From JAGVYF01 sp041650315 (GTDB taxonomy: Archaea > Nanobdellota > Nanobdellia > Woesearchaeales > JAGVYF01): DNA of 64,000 nt. The DNA lies in assembly GCA_041650315.1 (NCBI GenBank), contig JBAZLJ010000001.1:372001-436000 (forward strand), written 5' to 3'. Numbering within the stretch: the first letter of the stretch is position 1; each line of letters begins with the position of its first letter. The notes below the pieces were generated by a model. That model saw only the letters and a list, made by a program, of their open reading frames with translations. It was not told where the DNA came from and did no database searches. The translations under genes and the position numbers were made by a program. This document shows, piece by piece, positions 17,533 to 26,109 of the stretch.

Positions 17533-19953
17533 TCAGTTCCAAGAATAGATATTCACTGTAACCGGTTTTCCGTTGTATAACGCTATTTTTTTCTGCGTGA
17601 TCACATTATCCGCATTGATTGTAACATTAGTAATTTCTCCGCAAGAAGTCATGCAGTTGCTATCTTTATAACAGGATGCGCCATTATTAGGTGTCCACCT
17701 TAAATTGGTGTTTCCGCATAGATTTGCGCATTTTATATCATTTATTGAAGGGTTGCATTCAGCATAGCATCCGAAATATTCGCAATCATGATTGCAATTG
17801 ATTGTGCCAAATGGTTTAAGCGTGTAATCAGAACATTTTGTAAATCCCATATCGTTCCTGTCGCATTCTTCGCCCATGTCCGGTTCTCTATGGCCGTTGC
17901 CGCAATTGATATCGTCTGGTAATATTGGGCATCCATCATTCGCTAGATCATAGCAATTGCATAATGCATCCATTATGCCTGTGCAATTGTTGCCTAAAAC
18001 GCATGGTTGGTTAAGGCAGTTAGGTGCTGGTTCTGGACATTCGTCATTGAATATGTCCATGCAGTTGCATGAACTATCATATGTTCCAGGGCAGTTGAAT
18101 ATTTCTCCGCTATAATTAATATTAGCGATACATGATTCTCCTATAGTTGTGCAAACTGGTGGCGGTGGTAATGGTTGCGATATCTCTTCGCAACATATCT
18201 TGTTAGGTAAACCGCCTGTACAAGTTCCGACATGAGCGTTATTTTCTGGTTCAGATAATGCTGCTAAGCATGTCTCTTCAGGGGCGCATGATGATTTCAT
18301 ATCGCATGAAAGATTAGTGTTAGGATTTACTGAACTTAAGTATATTCTTGTAGGCATTGTAGTGCCATATTCTGCGTGAGCATTTGTTGCCGAAGTAATG
18401 CCTATCACATTAACTTCTCCTGAAACTGTTGAAGAGGTTATATTTATACAGCATAATTTGATTCCAAAATTGGATTGTGTGTTGAGTTCTATGTGGGCAT
18501 TATTTATACTGGAAATGTGGAATATGTCATTTTCTCCTGTTTGGCAATTCCCGTTCCTGAATATACAACTTCCTTCTTGTGCAGTTTCGCAGTTTTCATC
18601 AATAAGTGTATCGCAATCTTCATCTATTCCGTTCCAGCAAATTTCAGTTTTTGCTGGAGAAATATTAGGATTAGCATCATTGCAATCTGTTTGCGTTCCG
18701 CCAATGCAATTCAGTTGTCCTGGATTGCCGTATCCATCGCCGTCATTGTCTGGGCATGCAATTCTTACTCCATCTCTACAGACCATATTCGCTGGATCTA
18801 TCTGGCCGTTTGTGTACACATTTCCGTTATAGCAGCATGAATTACCTGCGCCTGGATTGTTGAACGTTGCTGTACCTTCACAGCATCTGCCAGGCGTAAC
18901 TCCATTTATTAGTGGCACGTCTCCTTGACCATTAGATAGCCATTTATTATCATCGCATCTTAAGCAGTATAAATCCCATAATGATCCACCAGTATGCGAC
19001 GAGTAATCTCCGACAATATCATAAATTGAGGAGATATAATCATTAATTGTGTTTATCTCTAAATATAATTTATTTCCGCATGCAGTAACACATACTCTGC
19101 CATCAGGATTATTGTATTCTGCCAGAGTGAAATTATGCCTTGTTGGATTGTTGATTAAATTTCTGGCGAGATAATATTCGCCAATAGGCCAATCGCCCGG
19201 ATGCAATGCATCATAACCTGCAGAGTCATAATTCGCTCTGAAATTTACCTTGAATTTCTTGCATTTAGATTGATCGAAAGGAACGTCCCAACTTTGAGGG
19301 AATTGGGCGTTGGTATAATAGGGATAGGTACCTAGATAAGTTCCTAATGAAGGAACTGTCTGGGATGAAGGCATAACATAACTGCTTCCCCAATTTTGGT
19401 AATTCTCTATAAGTGTAGCTCCGCATTTCAATACGTATTGATTTATTTCATACATGCTTGAGAATTGACCTGTGCTTTGCGTTTGGGTCCATTCCATGTG
19501 CCATTCAGTATCTGCTGCGCAGGATTGTATGCCTATCCAACCGCTGCATCCTTCGTCAATCTGACTATCACAATCGTCATCTATTCCATTTCCGCATTTT
19601 TCGTAAGATCCACGCTTTTTGCATATCGGTTTGATTGTGTAATAATAAGCTCTATCTTGCACGCTATAGCAAGCATTAGAATTCCCAACTTGACATCCGA
19701 CTTTTATATAACCATTAGCAGTATCACATGTATTAGAACAAGCACTCATTGGTAGAATATTATCCGATCTTGTGCTTGCATTATAGCTTTTAATCCAGCA
19801 CGCTGTATTTGGGACTACACAATTTGAAGTATACAATTTATAAGTAGGGAAACTGCCGCAATCGATGTTCTGATAAGTATCTGCAGTGCATGCAGCTTGC
19901 GCTATGCTAAGCGATAATAAGAATAAAAAAGAGTATAAAATAATTCTTCTCAT
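17533..19953 (-). CDS. Large Cys-rich secreted protein with MopE-like calcium/metal motifs
   Basis: The 806-residue protein has a cleavable signal (MRRIILYSFLFLLSLSIAQA) and no later membrane helix. It has about 70 cysteines. Two CGNGIDDDCDSQIDEGC-type repeats (near 131 and 430) and a DNDGDGYGNP motif match the MopE/putative metal-binding repeat. The C-terminal third has further short Cys repeats (CNCMDIFNDECP, CNCYDLANDGCP). It lies inside the pilus cluster between small secreted proteins, so it may be a pilus-tip or adhesin protein; this is inference. Confidence 0.82.
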   Translation of the reverse strand: MRRIILYSFLFLLSLSIAQAACTADTYQNIDCGSFPTYKLYTSNCVVPNTACWIKSYNASTRSDNILPMSACSNTCDTANGYIKVGCQVGNSNACYSVQDRAYYYTIKPICKKRGSYEKCGNGIDDDCDSQIDEGCSGWIGIQSCAADTEWHMEWTQTQSTGQFSSMYEINQYVLKCGATLIENYQNWGSSYVMPSSQTVPSLGTYLGTYPYYTNAQFPQSWDVPFDQSKCKKFKVNFRANYDSAGYDALHPGDWPIGEYYLARNLINNPTRHNFTLAEYNNPDGRVCVTACGNKLYLEINTINDYISSIYDIVGDYSSHTGGSLWDLYCLRCDDNKWLSNGQGDVPLINGVTPGRCCEGTATFNNPGAGNSCCYNGNVYTNGQIDPANMVCRDGVRIACPDNDGDGYGNPGQLNCIGGTQTDCNDANPNISPAKTEICWNGIDEDCDTLIDENCETAQEGSCIFRNGNCQTGENDIFHISSINNAHIELNTQSNFGIKLCCINITSSTVSGEVNVIGITSATNAHAEYGTTMPTRIYLSSVNPNTNLSCDMKSSCAPEETCLAALSEPENNAHVGTCTGGLPNKICCEEISQPLPPPPVCTTIGESCIANINYSGEIFNCPGTYDSSCNCMDIFNDECPEPAPNCLNQPCVLGNNCTGIMDALCNCYDLANDGCPILPDDINCGNGHREPDMGEECDRNDMGFTKCSDYTLKPFGTINCNHDCEYFGCYAECNPSINDIKCANLCGNTNLRWTPNNGASCYKDSNCMTSCGEITNVTINADNVITQKKIALYNGKPVTVNIYSWN

Positions 19954-20145
19954 CTATTCACCATCTTTCATCCCGTCAAGCATAAGTATTATTCCAATCA
20001 ACAATGGAAACATTCTTTCCCCGAACATAGTGAATGATGAAAAGAATATTCCCGTTTTAATCATATAATATAAATTAATTAAGCTATAAATTAGAATGAA
20101 TAATCCTGAAAAGAATTTAATGCGCCCTAGTGTTATGTTGTTCAT
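19954..20145 (-). CDS. Small two-helix membrane protein
   Basis: The 63-residue protein has two membrane segments (FFSGLFILIYSLINLYYMI and MFPLLIGIILMLDGM). It starts at ATG 20145 with a GGTGAT-type Shine-Dalgarno and abuts the 806-residue gene, so it is co-transcribed. No family was recognised. Confidence 0.65.
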   Translation of the reverse strand: MNNITLGRIKFFSGLFILIYSLINLYYMIKTGIFFSSFTMFGERMFPLLIGIILMLDGMKDGE

Positions 20146-20156
20146 TTTGTATCACC

Positions 20157-20636
20157 TTATTTGCAGCATCTTGCAACTACATTAGCGTAGGGGATAGTAA
20201 CTGTGTTAGGGGTGAATCCGGTTTGGCAATCCATTCCATTTAAAGTTATATACCCATTATCAGTTGTCCAAATTGTATCCTGTCCTGTGCTATATTTCAT
20301 ATAGCAAGATCCGCCAGTTACAGTATATCCGCTAGGACATGTGGCTATTGCATGCCCGGAAGTCTTTACACTTGCGCATTCAGTAGTTGTAGTACATTTA
20401 TATTCTTGAGTTATGCAAGTCAATCCTCCGCCTATTTTCTGTTGGTCAATGGCTTGCTGCAGAGTCATTTCTGTTCCGCTGACTGATACTAACACAGTAT
20501 CTGCGCCGTGGCCAGGTATTGGAACTGCGCTTGTGTATGCTATACCTAATCCTGCAACAATAAGTAATGTAAGTATACCAATCGCGAGATATGCAATTTT
20601 GTTAGTAATATTTATGTTAAAATTCATTTTCATCAT
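20157..20636 (-). CDS. Membrane-anchored secreted protein with Cys-rich ectodomain
   Basis: About 159 residues: a basic N-terminus, one membrane helix (IAYLAIGILTLLIVAGLGIAY) and an extracellular part with eight Cys, including a C-terminal CC pair. The frame opens at a GTG, but ATG 20636 follows GGTGAT. It lies between pilin-like genes and is probably exported and anchored by its N-terminal helix. Confidence 0.68.
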   Translation of the reverse strand: MMKMNFNINITNKIAYLAIGILTLLIVAGLGIAYTSAVPIPGHGADTVLVSVSGTEMTLQQAIDQQKIGGGLTCITQEYKCTTTTECASVKTSGHAIATCPSGYTVTGGSCYMKYSTGQDTIWTTDNGYITLNGMDCQTGFTPNTVTIPYANVVARCCK

Positions 20637-20645
20637 AATCACCTT

Positions 20646-21101
20646 TTAACTCGTTCCTTGCTTACCGCAAGGCACGCCGTTTATCTTCATATTAATTTCG
20701 TCAGGCAGATTAATATCGCCTATTCCCACTTGGTTAGTCATAACGTCTGCTGGTTCTCCGTTGAGATTCAGGAGCTTTCCATCCTCGTCTTCTAAGAATA
20801 TGCAGAAATTGTTTCTTGCGCCAATAGTGCCCTTAAGTTTATCGAAACCATCAGGGTTTGATATGGTGTATAATCTTTCTTTGATAATCTGGTTGTTTTC
20901 GATGAATCCAGCTGCGCTGTTCTGCGCTTCTGTGGATGCGAGTATTAATTCAGATTCTCTTTTGAGGGCGTCTGTACTGGATGTATTAGTTGAATATGTG
21001 ATGAATCCATAGATCATTATGAATATTACCATGAATGCGGTAAGGCCTAGCATAAGGTCGAATGACCAGGTTTGGGATTTCTTAGAAAAGCATGCTTCCA
21101 A
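20646..21101 (-). CDS. Pilin-like protein, TTG start
   Basis: The protein has an N-terminal region SKKSQTWSFDLMLGLTAFMVIFIMIYG, a basic leader and a long anchor helix, then a soluble domain ending in a PCGKQGTS tail. The frame opens at a GTG (21110) that overlaps the GAGGTG Shine-Dalgarno, so I prefer the TTG at 21101, placed as at 22126 and 26098. Promoter TTTTAATATATATAAA lies just upstream. Confidence 0.7.
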   Translation of the reverse strand: MEACFSKKSQTWSFDLMLGLTAFMVIFIMIYGFITYSTNTSSTDALKRESELILASTEAQNSAAGFIENNQIIKERLYTISNPDGFDKLKGTIGARNNFCIFLEDEDGKLLNLNGEPADVMTNQVGIGDINLPDEINMKINGVPCGKQGTS

Positions 21102-21159
21102 TCTATACACCTCTAGGTTTTCTTATATTTTAATATATATAAATATTGTGATTGAGTGT

Positions 21160-21696
21160 TTAACAGAGATAAACATCAGAATTCATGTAAACAACGTTGT
21201 TCTCTTTACTTAAACAGATATCTGAACCCGAATCTATTGCGTTTTGGATCATGTCATCTTTACCTGCCACATATCTCGATATTTTCACAACTATCTTTTC
21301 ATTGATATCAGCATATGACAATACAAGCTCGGGGTACATTACACTTTGTCTTATGCCTTGTTCATTTAAACATGTGCCTTTAGTGAATATATTGTCTGAA
21401 GTATATTGTTCATAATACGGGCAAAGGATGATATTGTAATCTTTACCTAAGATAGTTCTAGGCAATGTAAATTTATACCTGAACCCATTCTCTACAAAAG
21501 CAGCAGTATCTAGCTTATTCTTAATCACTTCACCCATCTGCTGCAGAAGCTGTCTGTCTGCATCTATAGATATGTCGATTGCTCTTTGCTGCATAACTGC
21601 AAGATAGCTCAAGAATACCATTAGCATGAATGTGAATATGACCATGAACTCAGTGGCTGCCTGTCCTTTATTGGATATCGATCTCGACATAGTCAT
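21160..21696 (-). CDS. Class III signal pilin
   Basis: About 178 residues. The N-terminal SNKGQAATEFMVIFTFMLMV matches archaeal type IV pilins: a basic residue, Gly-Gln cleavage context, and a conserved Glu at +5 of the anchor helix. The frame opens at a TTG; ATG 21696 or 21690 is likely. The extracellular domain has Cys near 98 and 113 and at the C-terminus. It overlaps the previous gene, showing translational coupling. Confidence 0.82.
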   Translation of the reverse strand: MTMSRSISNKGQAATEFMVIFTFMLMVFLSYLAVMQQRAIDISIDADRQLLQQMGEVIKNKLDTAAFVENGFRYKFTLPRTILGKDYNIILCPYYEQYTSDNIFTKGTCLNEQGIRQSVMYPELVLSYADINEKIVVKISRYVAGKDDMIQNAIDSGSDICLSKENNVVYMNSDVYLC

Positions 21697-22126
21697 AGGT
21701 CTCAATAATTATCTTTTTTATGCCTGCGCTGTAATCTTCAGGGTCGAATGATTGTGGGTAAGTGGACACTGATCCTTTTCTTTTCAAAGGAGCATCTGTA
21801 GAATAGACTATTTCATTATTGTCCATTTTGAATATGAGTTCGCAATATGTAGGGGGAATTGAATCAGTTTTACAATTTATTGTCAGATTTGTGATTCCCA
21901 TTGGCATGGTCACATCCAATGTAATTCTTGATCCTTGTCCTAGATAGTATGAGTTTTCTGCATTATTTATCACGGAATTGCCAATGTCTGCCACTTTTGC
22001 AGTACTGATTTCAATTAATGAACTTTGTGAATAGCTGTAGTAAATAGAAATGCCTGGGATTAATAACGTAAATAATAAAGCTATGACTAGAAGATATTCC
22101 ATAGCGAATTGCGCTTTAGTATTCAA
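21668..22126 (-). CDS. Class III signal pilin, TTG start
   Basis: The 152-residue protein begins MNTKAQFAMEYLLVIALLFT, an archaeal prepilin leader with the Gln and the Glu at +5. Start is TTG at 22126, with GGTGATAG directly upstream, complementary to the 16S tail. The C-terminal region is beta-rich. A promoter-like AATATATAAATG lies about 30 bp upstream. Confidence 0.85.
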   Translation of the reverse strand: MNTKAQFAMEYLLVIALLFTLLIPGISIYYSYSQSSLIEISTAKVADIGNSVINNAENSYYLGQGSRITLDVTMPMGITNLTINCKTDSIPPTYCELIFKMDNNEIVYSTDAPLKRKGSVSTYPQSFDPEDYSAGIKKIIIETYDYVEIDIQ

Positions 22127-22221
22127 TCTATCACCTTAGCTTTTTATGATTTCTAGAATATATAAATGTTATTGATGAAGAAATAGTAACTAAAAAAGAA
22201 ATAAAAAATAAGGAGTTAACC

Positions 22222-22686
22222 TTATTCTAGTCTAGCTAATAGTTCGCCGTCTAGAGTGTGTTCGAAAGTTGTTGCGCTGCCTTTGTAGTAGGTAGCTTGC
22301 ATTGTGAATCTTACCTTTTCACTTGCAGTGCCTAGACCTGTACATGAGGCCAATGAAACTTCTTTACTTTGTCCATTTAATATTTCTGTTGTAAGAGGGC
22401 CACTTGAACAAACAGTAATTCCATTTGCATCTTTCATTAAAAAGTTGGTTATTGTAATTTTGTCGCCTAATCCATTCAAGAATTGGAACTTAGCTGTGCC
22501 TGCTGTAGCACTAACCAAATGTTGTGTACAACTCAATCCGATTGGCATGAAGCATTTCTCAGGCAGTAGAGCTGTTGGGCTCAATACTCCGAAATACGCC
22601 AATGATCCGATAACGACTAAAACGACTAGAATTGCCCAGCCATATGTCATTAAAAATTCCATAGCTGCTTGTGCTTTTTTATTCAT
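22222..22686 (-). CDS. Major-type archaeal pilin
   Basis: The 154-residue protein has the very typical MNKKAQAAMEFLMTYGWAIL leader, then VVLVVIGSLAYFGVLSP, found in many archaeal pilins. GGTGATAG lies upstream of ATG 22686. It has its own gap and promoter (TATATAAATG near 22750), which suits a highly expressed structural subunit. A prepilin peptidase would cut before Gln; none is in the window. Confidence 0.9.
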   Translation of the reverse strand: MNKKAQAAMEFLMTYGWAILVVLVVIGSLAYFGVLSPTALLPEKCFMPIGLSCTQHLVSATAGTAKFQFLNGLGDKITITNFLMKDANGITVCSSGPLTTEILNGQSKEVSLASCTGLGTASEKVRFTMQATYYKGSATTFEHTLDGELLARLE

Positions 22687-22790
22687 TTTTCTATCACCTA
22701 TTTTTTTTAATTTGATTATAATATTAGAATTTTAAGGTTTTCTTGTATATAAATGTTACTGAATGTATATATTGGAGAAAATTTATAATT

Positions 22791-23825
22791 CTATAATGAG
22801 CCGAGGAACGATGCGAACGCCCAACCAAGCACCCACATGGCGAATGTGTAGACTAGATATGCTCCAGCCATGAACGCTGGTATGTATTTAACGCCGCCTC
22901 TAATGTCGCCTTTGTTGATAATTGATATGATCATTGCTGCGAAGAATGCAATCACGCTAAGGCAGATTTTAGAGAACAATGTGAAATCTACAAGACTTAT
23001 GGCAATTTTGATGTTGCCCATCATAGATCCTAATGATGGCGTTGATAATATATTTTTCGAGAAGGTCTCTATCATAGCGAGCAGATAGTATGATAATGAG
23101 AAAAGCATAGGCGCAATGCCTAGCACGATTATTGTGATGAATATTGTGTAACTGATTGAGTTGGCGATCATTCTTTCTTTCAATGCGGTTGTCTTCTTGA
23201 TATCGTCAATCACACGTTCGATTACATTTGACAGCTCTCCGCCGCCTCTCATGCTTTCAGTTATGAGCGAGAATGCTCTTTTTAGCGTTATTGAATCATA
23301 TTTATTGACAAAATCTTCGAGAACGACTTGCACGTCTTCTCCAGTCATGACACGTTTTGATGCTATTTTAATTTCATTGGTCAATACGCCAAATTCAGGT
23401 TTAATCGCTCTCCATAATGCTTTATCCAGAGTCATGCCTGTCTTCAGATTATCGTTGAATAATGAAAGGAAATCGGCAAGCACAGTTTCCATGGCCTGCG
23501 TTCTTTTGAAAATTATCACGTCATAATAGATATACACTCCACCCATCATTACAAATGCCAATGTTATGCCAATAATCGCCCAATAGACGAATGTGTATAT
23601 GAGCAATATTATCGGGCTTAATTTTACAAAATATGAGGTCCAGAAATAGCCATACACTATAAGCGTGATTATCTGGCTAGCATAGAATAAAAATCCGAAT
23701 AATGTATAAGGTATCTCATAGATGCCGGCCAATTCAAGATATTTTCTTAATCTAGGTCTTGCGAATTCCGGAACGAATGATTTACCGAATTCAGTTGTTA
23801 ATTTCCAATCTTCTGCATTCACCAT
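22791..23825 (-). CDS. Type II/IV secretion membrane platform protein (TadC/FlaJ-type)
   Basis: The 344-residue protein has the T2SSF domain (about 105-250: LADFLSLFNDNLKTGMTLDKAL, ESMRGGGELSNVIERVI) and several membrane helices at both ends. It forms the inner-membrane platform of the pilus machine with the upstream paralog. The ATG overlaps the stop of that gene by one base, so expression is coupled. Confidence 0.9.
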   Translation of the reverse strand: MVNAEDWKLTTEFGKSFVPEFARPRLRKYLELAGIYEIPYTLFGFLFYASQIITLIVYGYFWTSYFVKLSPIILLIYTFVYWAIIGITLAFVMMGGVYIYYDVIIFKRTQAMETVLADFLSLFNDNLKTGMTLDKALWRAIKPEFGVLTNEIKIASKRVMTGEDVQVVLEDFVNKYDSITLKRAFSLITESMRGGGELSNVIERVIDDIKKTTALKERMIANSISYTIFITIIVLGIAPMLFSLSYYLLAMIETFSKNILSTPSLGSMMGNIKIAISLVDFTLFSKICLSVIAFFAAMIISIINKGDIRGGVKYIPAFMAGAYLVYTFAMWVLGWAFASFLGSL

Positions 23826-24640
23826 CAGACCATCACCGCCGGTCTTATGGATTTGTACAATGAAATGAACATGAACTGGACGAAAGCTATCATGAATGCC
23901 AATAAGTATAGGATATTCATGGGTATCACGATGCTGATGAAGCTTGAGATAATTGCTACCATAGTCATGCCAAGTGAAGGTACGATAATCGCGAGAACCA
24001 TGTAGAATAATGTGATTGAGTTGATTTTTCTACCATATTTTTCTATTTCAGTATATACTTGTTCATTAATTCCTTCAAGTATGGCTGATAATGATTTAGA
24101 CATGTCTGAGCCAGTCTTAATTGAGTTAGAGATTTCCCAGAGCAATTTCTTTAGGTTATCGTTTGGGTTGTTCTTTATCGCTTTGTCTATCGCATCTTCG
24201 ATCTTTGCCCCAAAATGAACATCCTGGACTATCTCGTTAAATACTTCTCCGGTAGCGCCGTAACTTTTTGCTACACCAATCAATGAGTTGAATAATGGTT
24301 CTCCAGATTGGACTTTGACTAAAAGATATCTGCCTGCGAATAGGACATTCTTCTCAATCTCTCTGCTTCTTTGATTAATATATACATAAGGTATGTTCAT
24401 GAAAAAGAATATGAAGAATGCGAATATGGCTGGTCCTAATAAAAATAGCCATAGTATTGATATTTTAATTTGTAGGAATAATAATAGCAAAAGAAATAGG
24501 AATGTTGCTGTGACCATGACTGAATTAGTCAAAGCTTGAGCGATGTACTTGTTAGCAGTAGTCTTCATCCTAGCGATGATTAGGCTTTGCTGCAAGCCCG
24601 GAAACATTTTAGCAAGTCTGGGCGTAAGTTTCTCTATCAA
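23825..24640 (-). CDS. Type II/IV secretion membrane platform protein (TadB-type)
   Basis: The 271-residue protein has two N-terminal helices, a T2SSF domain (LLVKVQSGEPLFNSLIG, ISNSIKTGSDMSKSLSAILE) and two or three C-terminal helices. It is a partner of the next gene. The start is TTG at 24640, 9 bp after the ATPase gene. Confidence 0.88.
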   Translation of the reverse strand: MIEKLTPRLAKMFPGLQQSLIIARMKTTANKYIAQALTNSVMVTATFLFLLLLLFLQIKISILWLFLLGPAIFAFFIFFFMNIPYVYINQRSREIEKNVLFAGRYLLVKVQSGEPLFNSLIGVAKSYGATGEVFNEIVQDVHFGAKIEDAIDKAIKNNPNDNLKKLLWEISNSIKTGSDMSKSLSAILEGINEQVYTEIEKYGRKINSITLFYMVLAIIVPSLGMTMVAIISSFISIVIPMNILYLLAFMIAFVQFMFISLYKSIRPAVMV

Positions 24641-24649
24641 TGTAACCCC

Positions 24650-26098
24650 CTATTCGAATACTGTTCCGTGAGTGTAATAATTGGCAAGAATCATACCAAT
24701 CTGGTTGATGTCTGTTATTTTCTTTTCAACTATAGCTTTAAGCATCTTAATTTTTTCTGCGAGATCCTTTTCGATATCTTTTTCAGTCATGCCTGTATAA
24801 AGGTTCAATGTCTCAAGCATAGTTTTTGATTTGTTCATCTTTTTCATAGTGTCTGATTGAGCATCCCATTGCAATAGAACGTTAGGATCACCATTTTCTA
24901 ATATCTCTGCAATCTGCAGTGTTCTTCTTTTGCCGGTTCTCCTATTCCTGTTCTGGACAAGTATCAATGAAAGTGCCGGAAGCATGAGTTTAGGTACGTC
25001 GATAGGTGGATTGGTAAGTCTCATCACTGTCTCTTTAGCGTTATTCGCGTGGATTGTCGCATAGACTGAGTGACCTGTGTGCATAGCTTCGAATAATACT
25101 TCTGCTTCTTTCTGTCTCCTAATCTCTCCGACAAGTATTCTGTCAGGTCTCATTCTTAATGAATTGACAACTAAATCTAGCATAGATACTTCGCCTTTAC
25201 CTTCAGGGTTAGCCGTTCTTGTTTCCATAGGCACCCAGTGCAAAGTCTTTGGCAATTGAAGTTCCCTTGTGTCTTCGATTGAGATTATCCTTTGATTTGG
25301 TGGTAAGAAGTTGCATAATACGTTCAGCATAGAAGTTTTACCTGAACCAGTACCGCCTGCGATTAGGATTGAAAGTTCGTGCTGCATAGCAAGCCAGACG
25401 TAAGCAGCTGCTTCATATGAAATCGTTCCTGCATTGATGAAGTCTGTGATAGACCATGGTTTTGATGCGAATTTCCTGATTGTGATTGTGTTGCCGAATG
25501 TCGAGATAGGAGTCAATGTCGCGTTAACCCTGTCGCCGCCTAGCAAGTGGGCGTCCATCAAAGGCCTTAGAATTGTGATCTGTTTACCTACATCTTTGCC
25601 GATCATTGTCGAGTAATGTCTTACTTGCTCTTCTGATTCTAGAATCACATTTGTCCTTAGCCAGCCATGTTTCTTGTGGTAAACCCAAATAGGTTCTTTT
25701 GCGCCGTTGACTACAACTTCTTCTAAATTTGAATCTTTGAGAAGGATTTCAACGTGGCCTAAGCCTAGATCTTGTTGTATTAAGTAAGTTGTAAGAAGGT
25801 CAAGATTCTCTTTAGTAATTCTTGGGAAATATTTTGTAAGTAGAGTTTCCATCTCTTTACGGAATGTTTCTTTTACTTTCTGCATTCCTTCGAAGCCGGT
25901 TATTTCGATTGTTCCGACATTTACTTCTGATACGAATTTTTCTCTGATTCTACTAAGAATAATGTTTGTCGCTTTACTTATGTTAAGAATAGAAATTTCG
26001 TAATTAGGCACGAAGTCAAGATCGCCTTGGGTTATGGTGACATCTACAAGGATGCCTTCAGCATTGATCTGGTAAGAATCTAGCTTTTTTTTCTCCAA
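24650..26098 (-). CDS. Type IV pilus assembly/secretion ATPase (FlaI/TadA-type)
   Basis: About 482 residues. Walker A is GGTGSGKT, the Asp box SIEDTRELQLP, Walker B RILVGEIRRQKEAEVLFEAM and His box HTGHSVYATIHANN are all present, so it should power pilus assembly from the cytoplasm. The N-terminal 150 residues form the usual adaptor region. The frame opens at a GTG that overlaps the Shine-Dalgarno; TTG 26098 at normal spacing is preferred. Confidence 0.93.
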   Translation of the reverse strand: MEKKKLDSYQINAEGILVDVTITQGDLDFVPNYEISILNISKATNIILSRIREKFVSEVNVGTIEITGFEGMQKVKETFRKEMETLLTKYFPRITKENLDLLTTYLIQQDLGLGHVEILLKDSNLEEVVVNGAKEPIWVYHKKHGWLRTNVILESEEQVRHYSTMIGKDVGKQITILRPLMDAHLLGGDRVNATLTPISTFGNTITIRKFASKPWSITDFINAGTISYEAAAYVWLAMQHELSILIAGGTGSGKTSMLNVLCNFLPPNQRIISIEDTRELQLPKTLHWVPMETRTANPEGKGEVSMLDLVVNSLRMRPDRILVGEIRRQKEAEVLFEAMHTGHSVYATIHANNAKETVMRLTNPPIDVPKLMLPALSLILVQNRNRRTGKRRTLQIAEILENGDPNVLLQWDAQSDTMKKMNKSKTMLETLNLYTGMTEKDIEKDLAEKIKMLKAIVEKKITDINQIGMILANYYTHGTVFE

Positions 26099-26109
26099 TG
26101 CATTCACCT

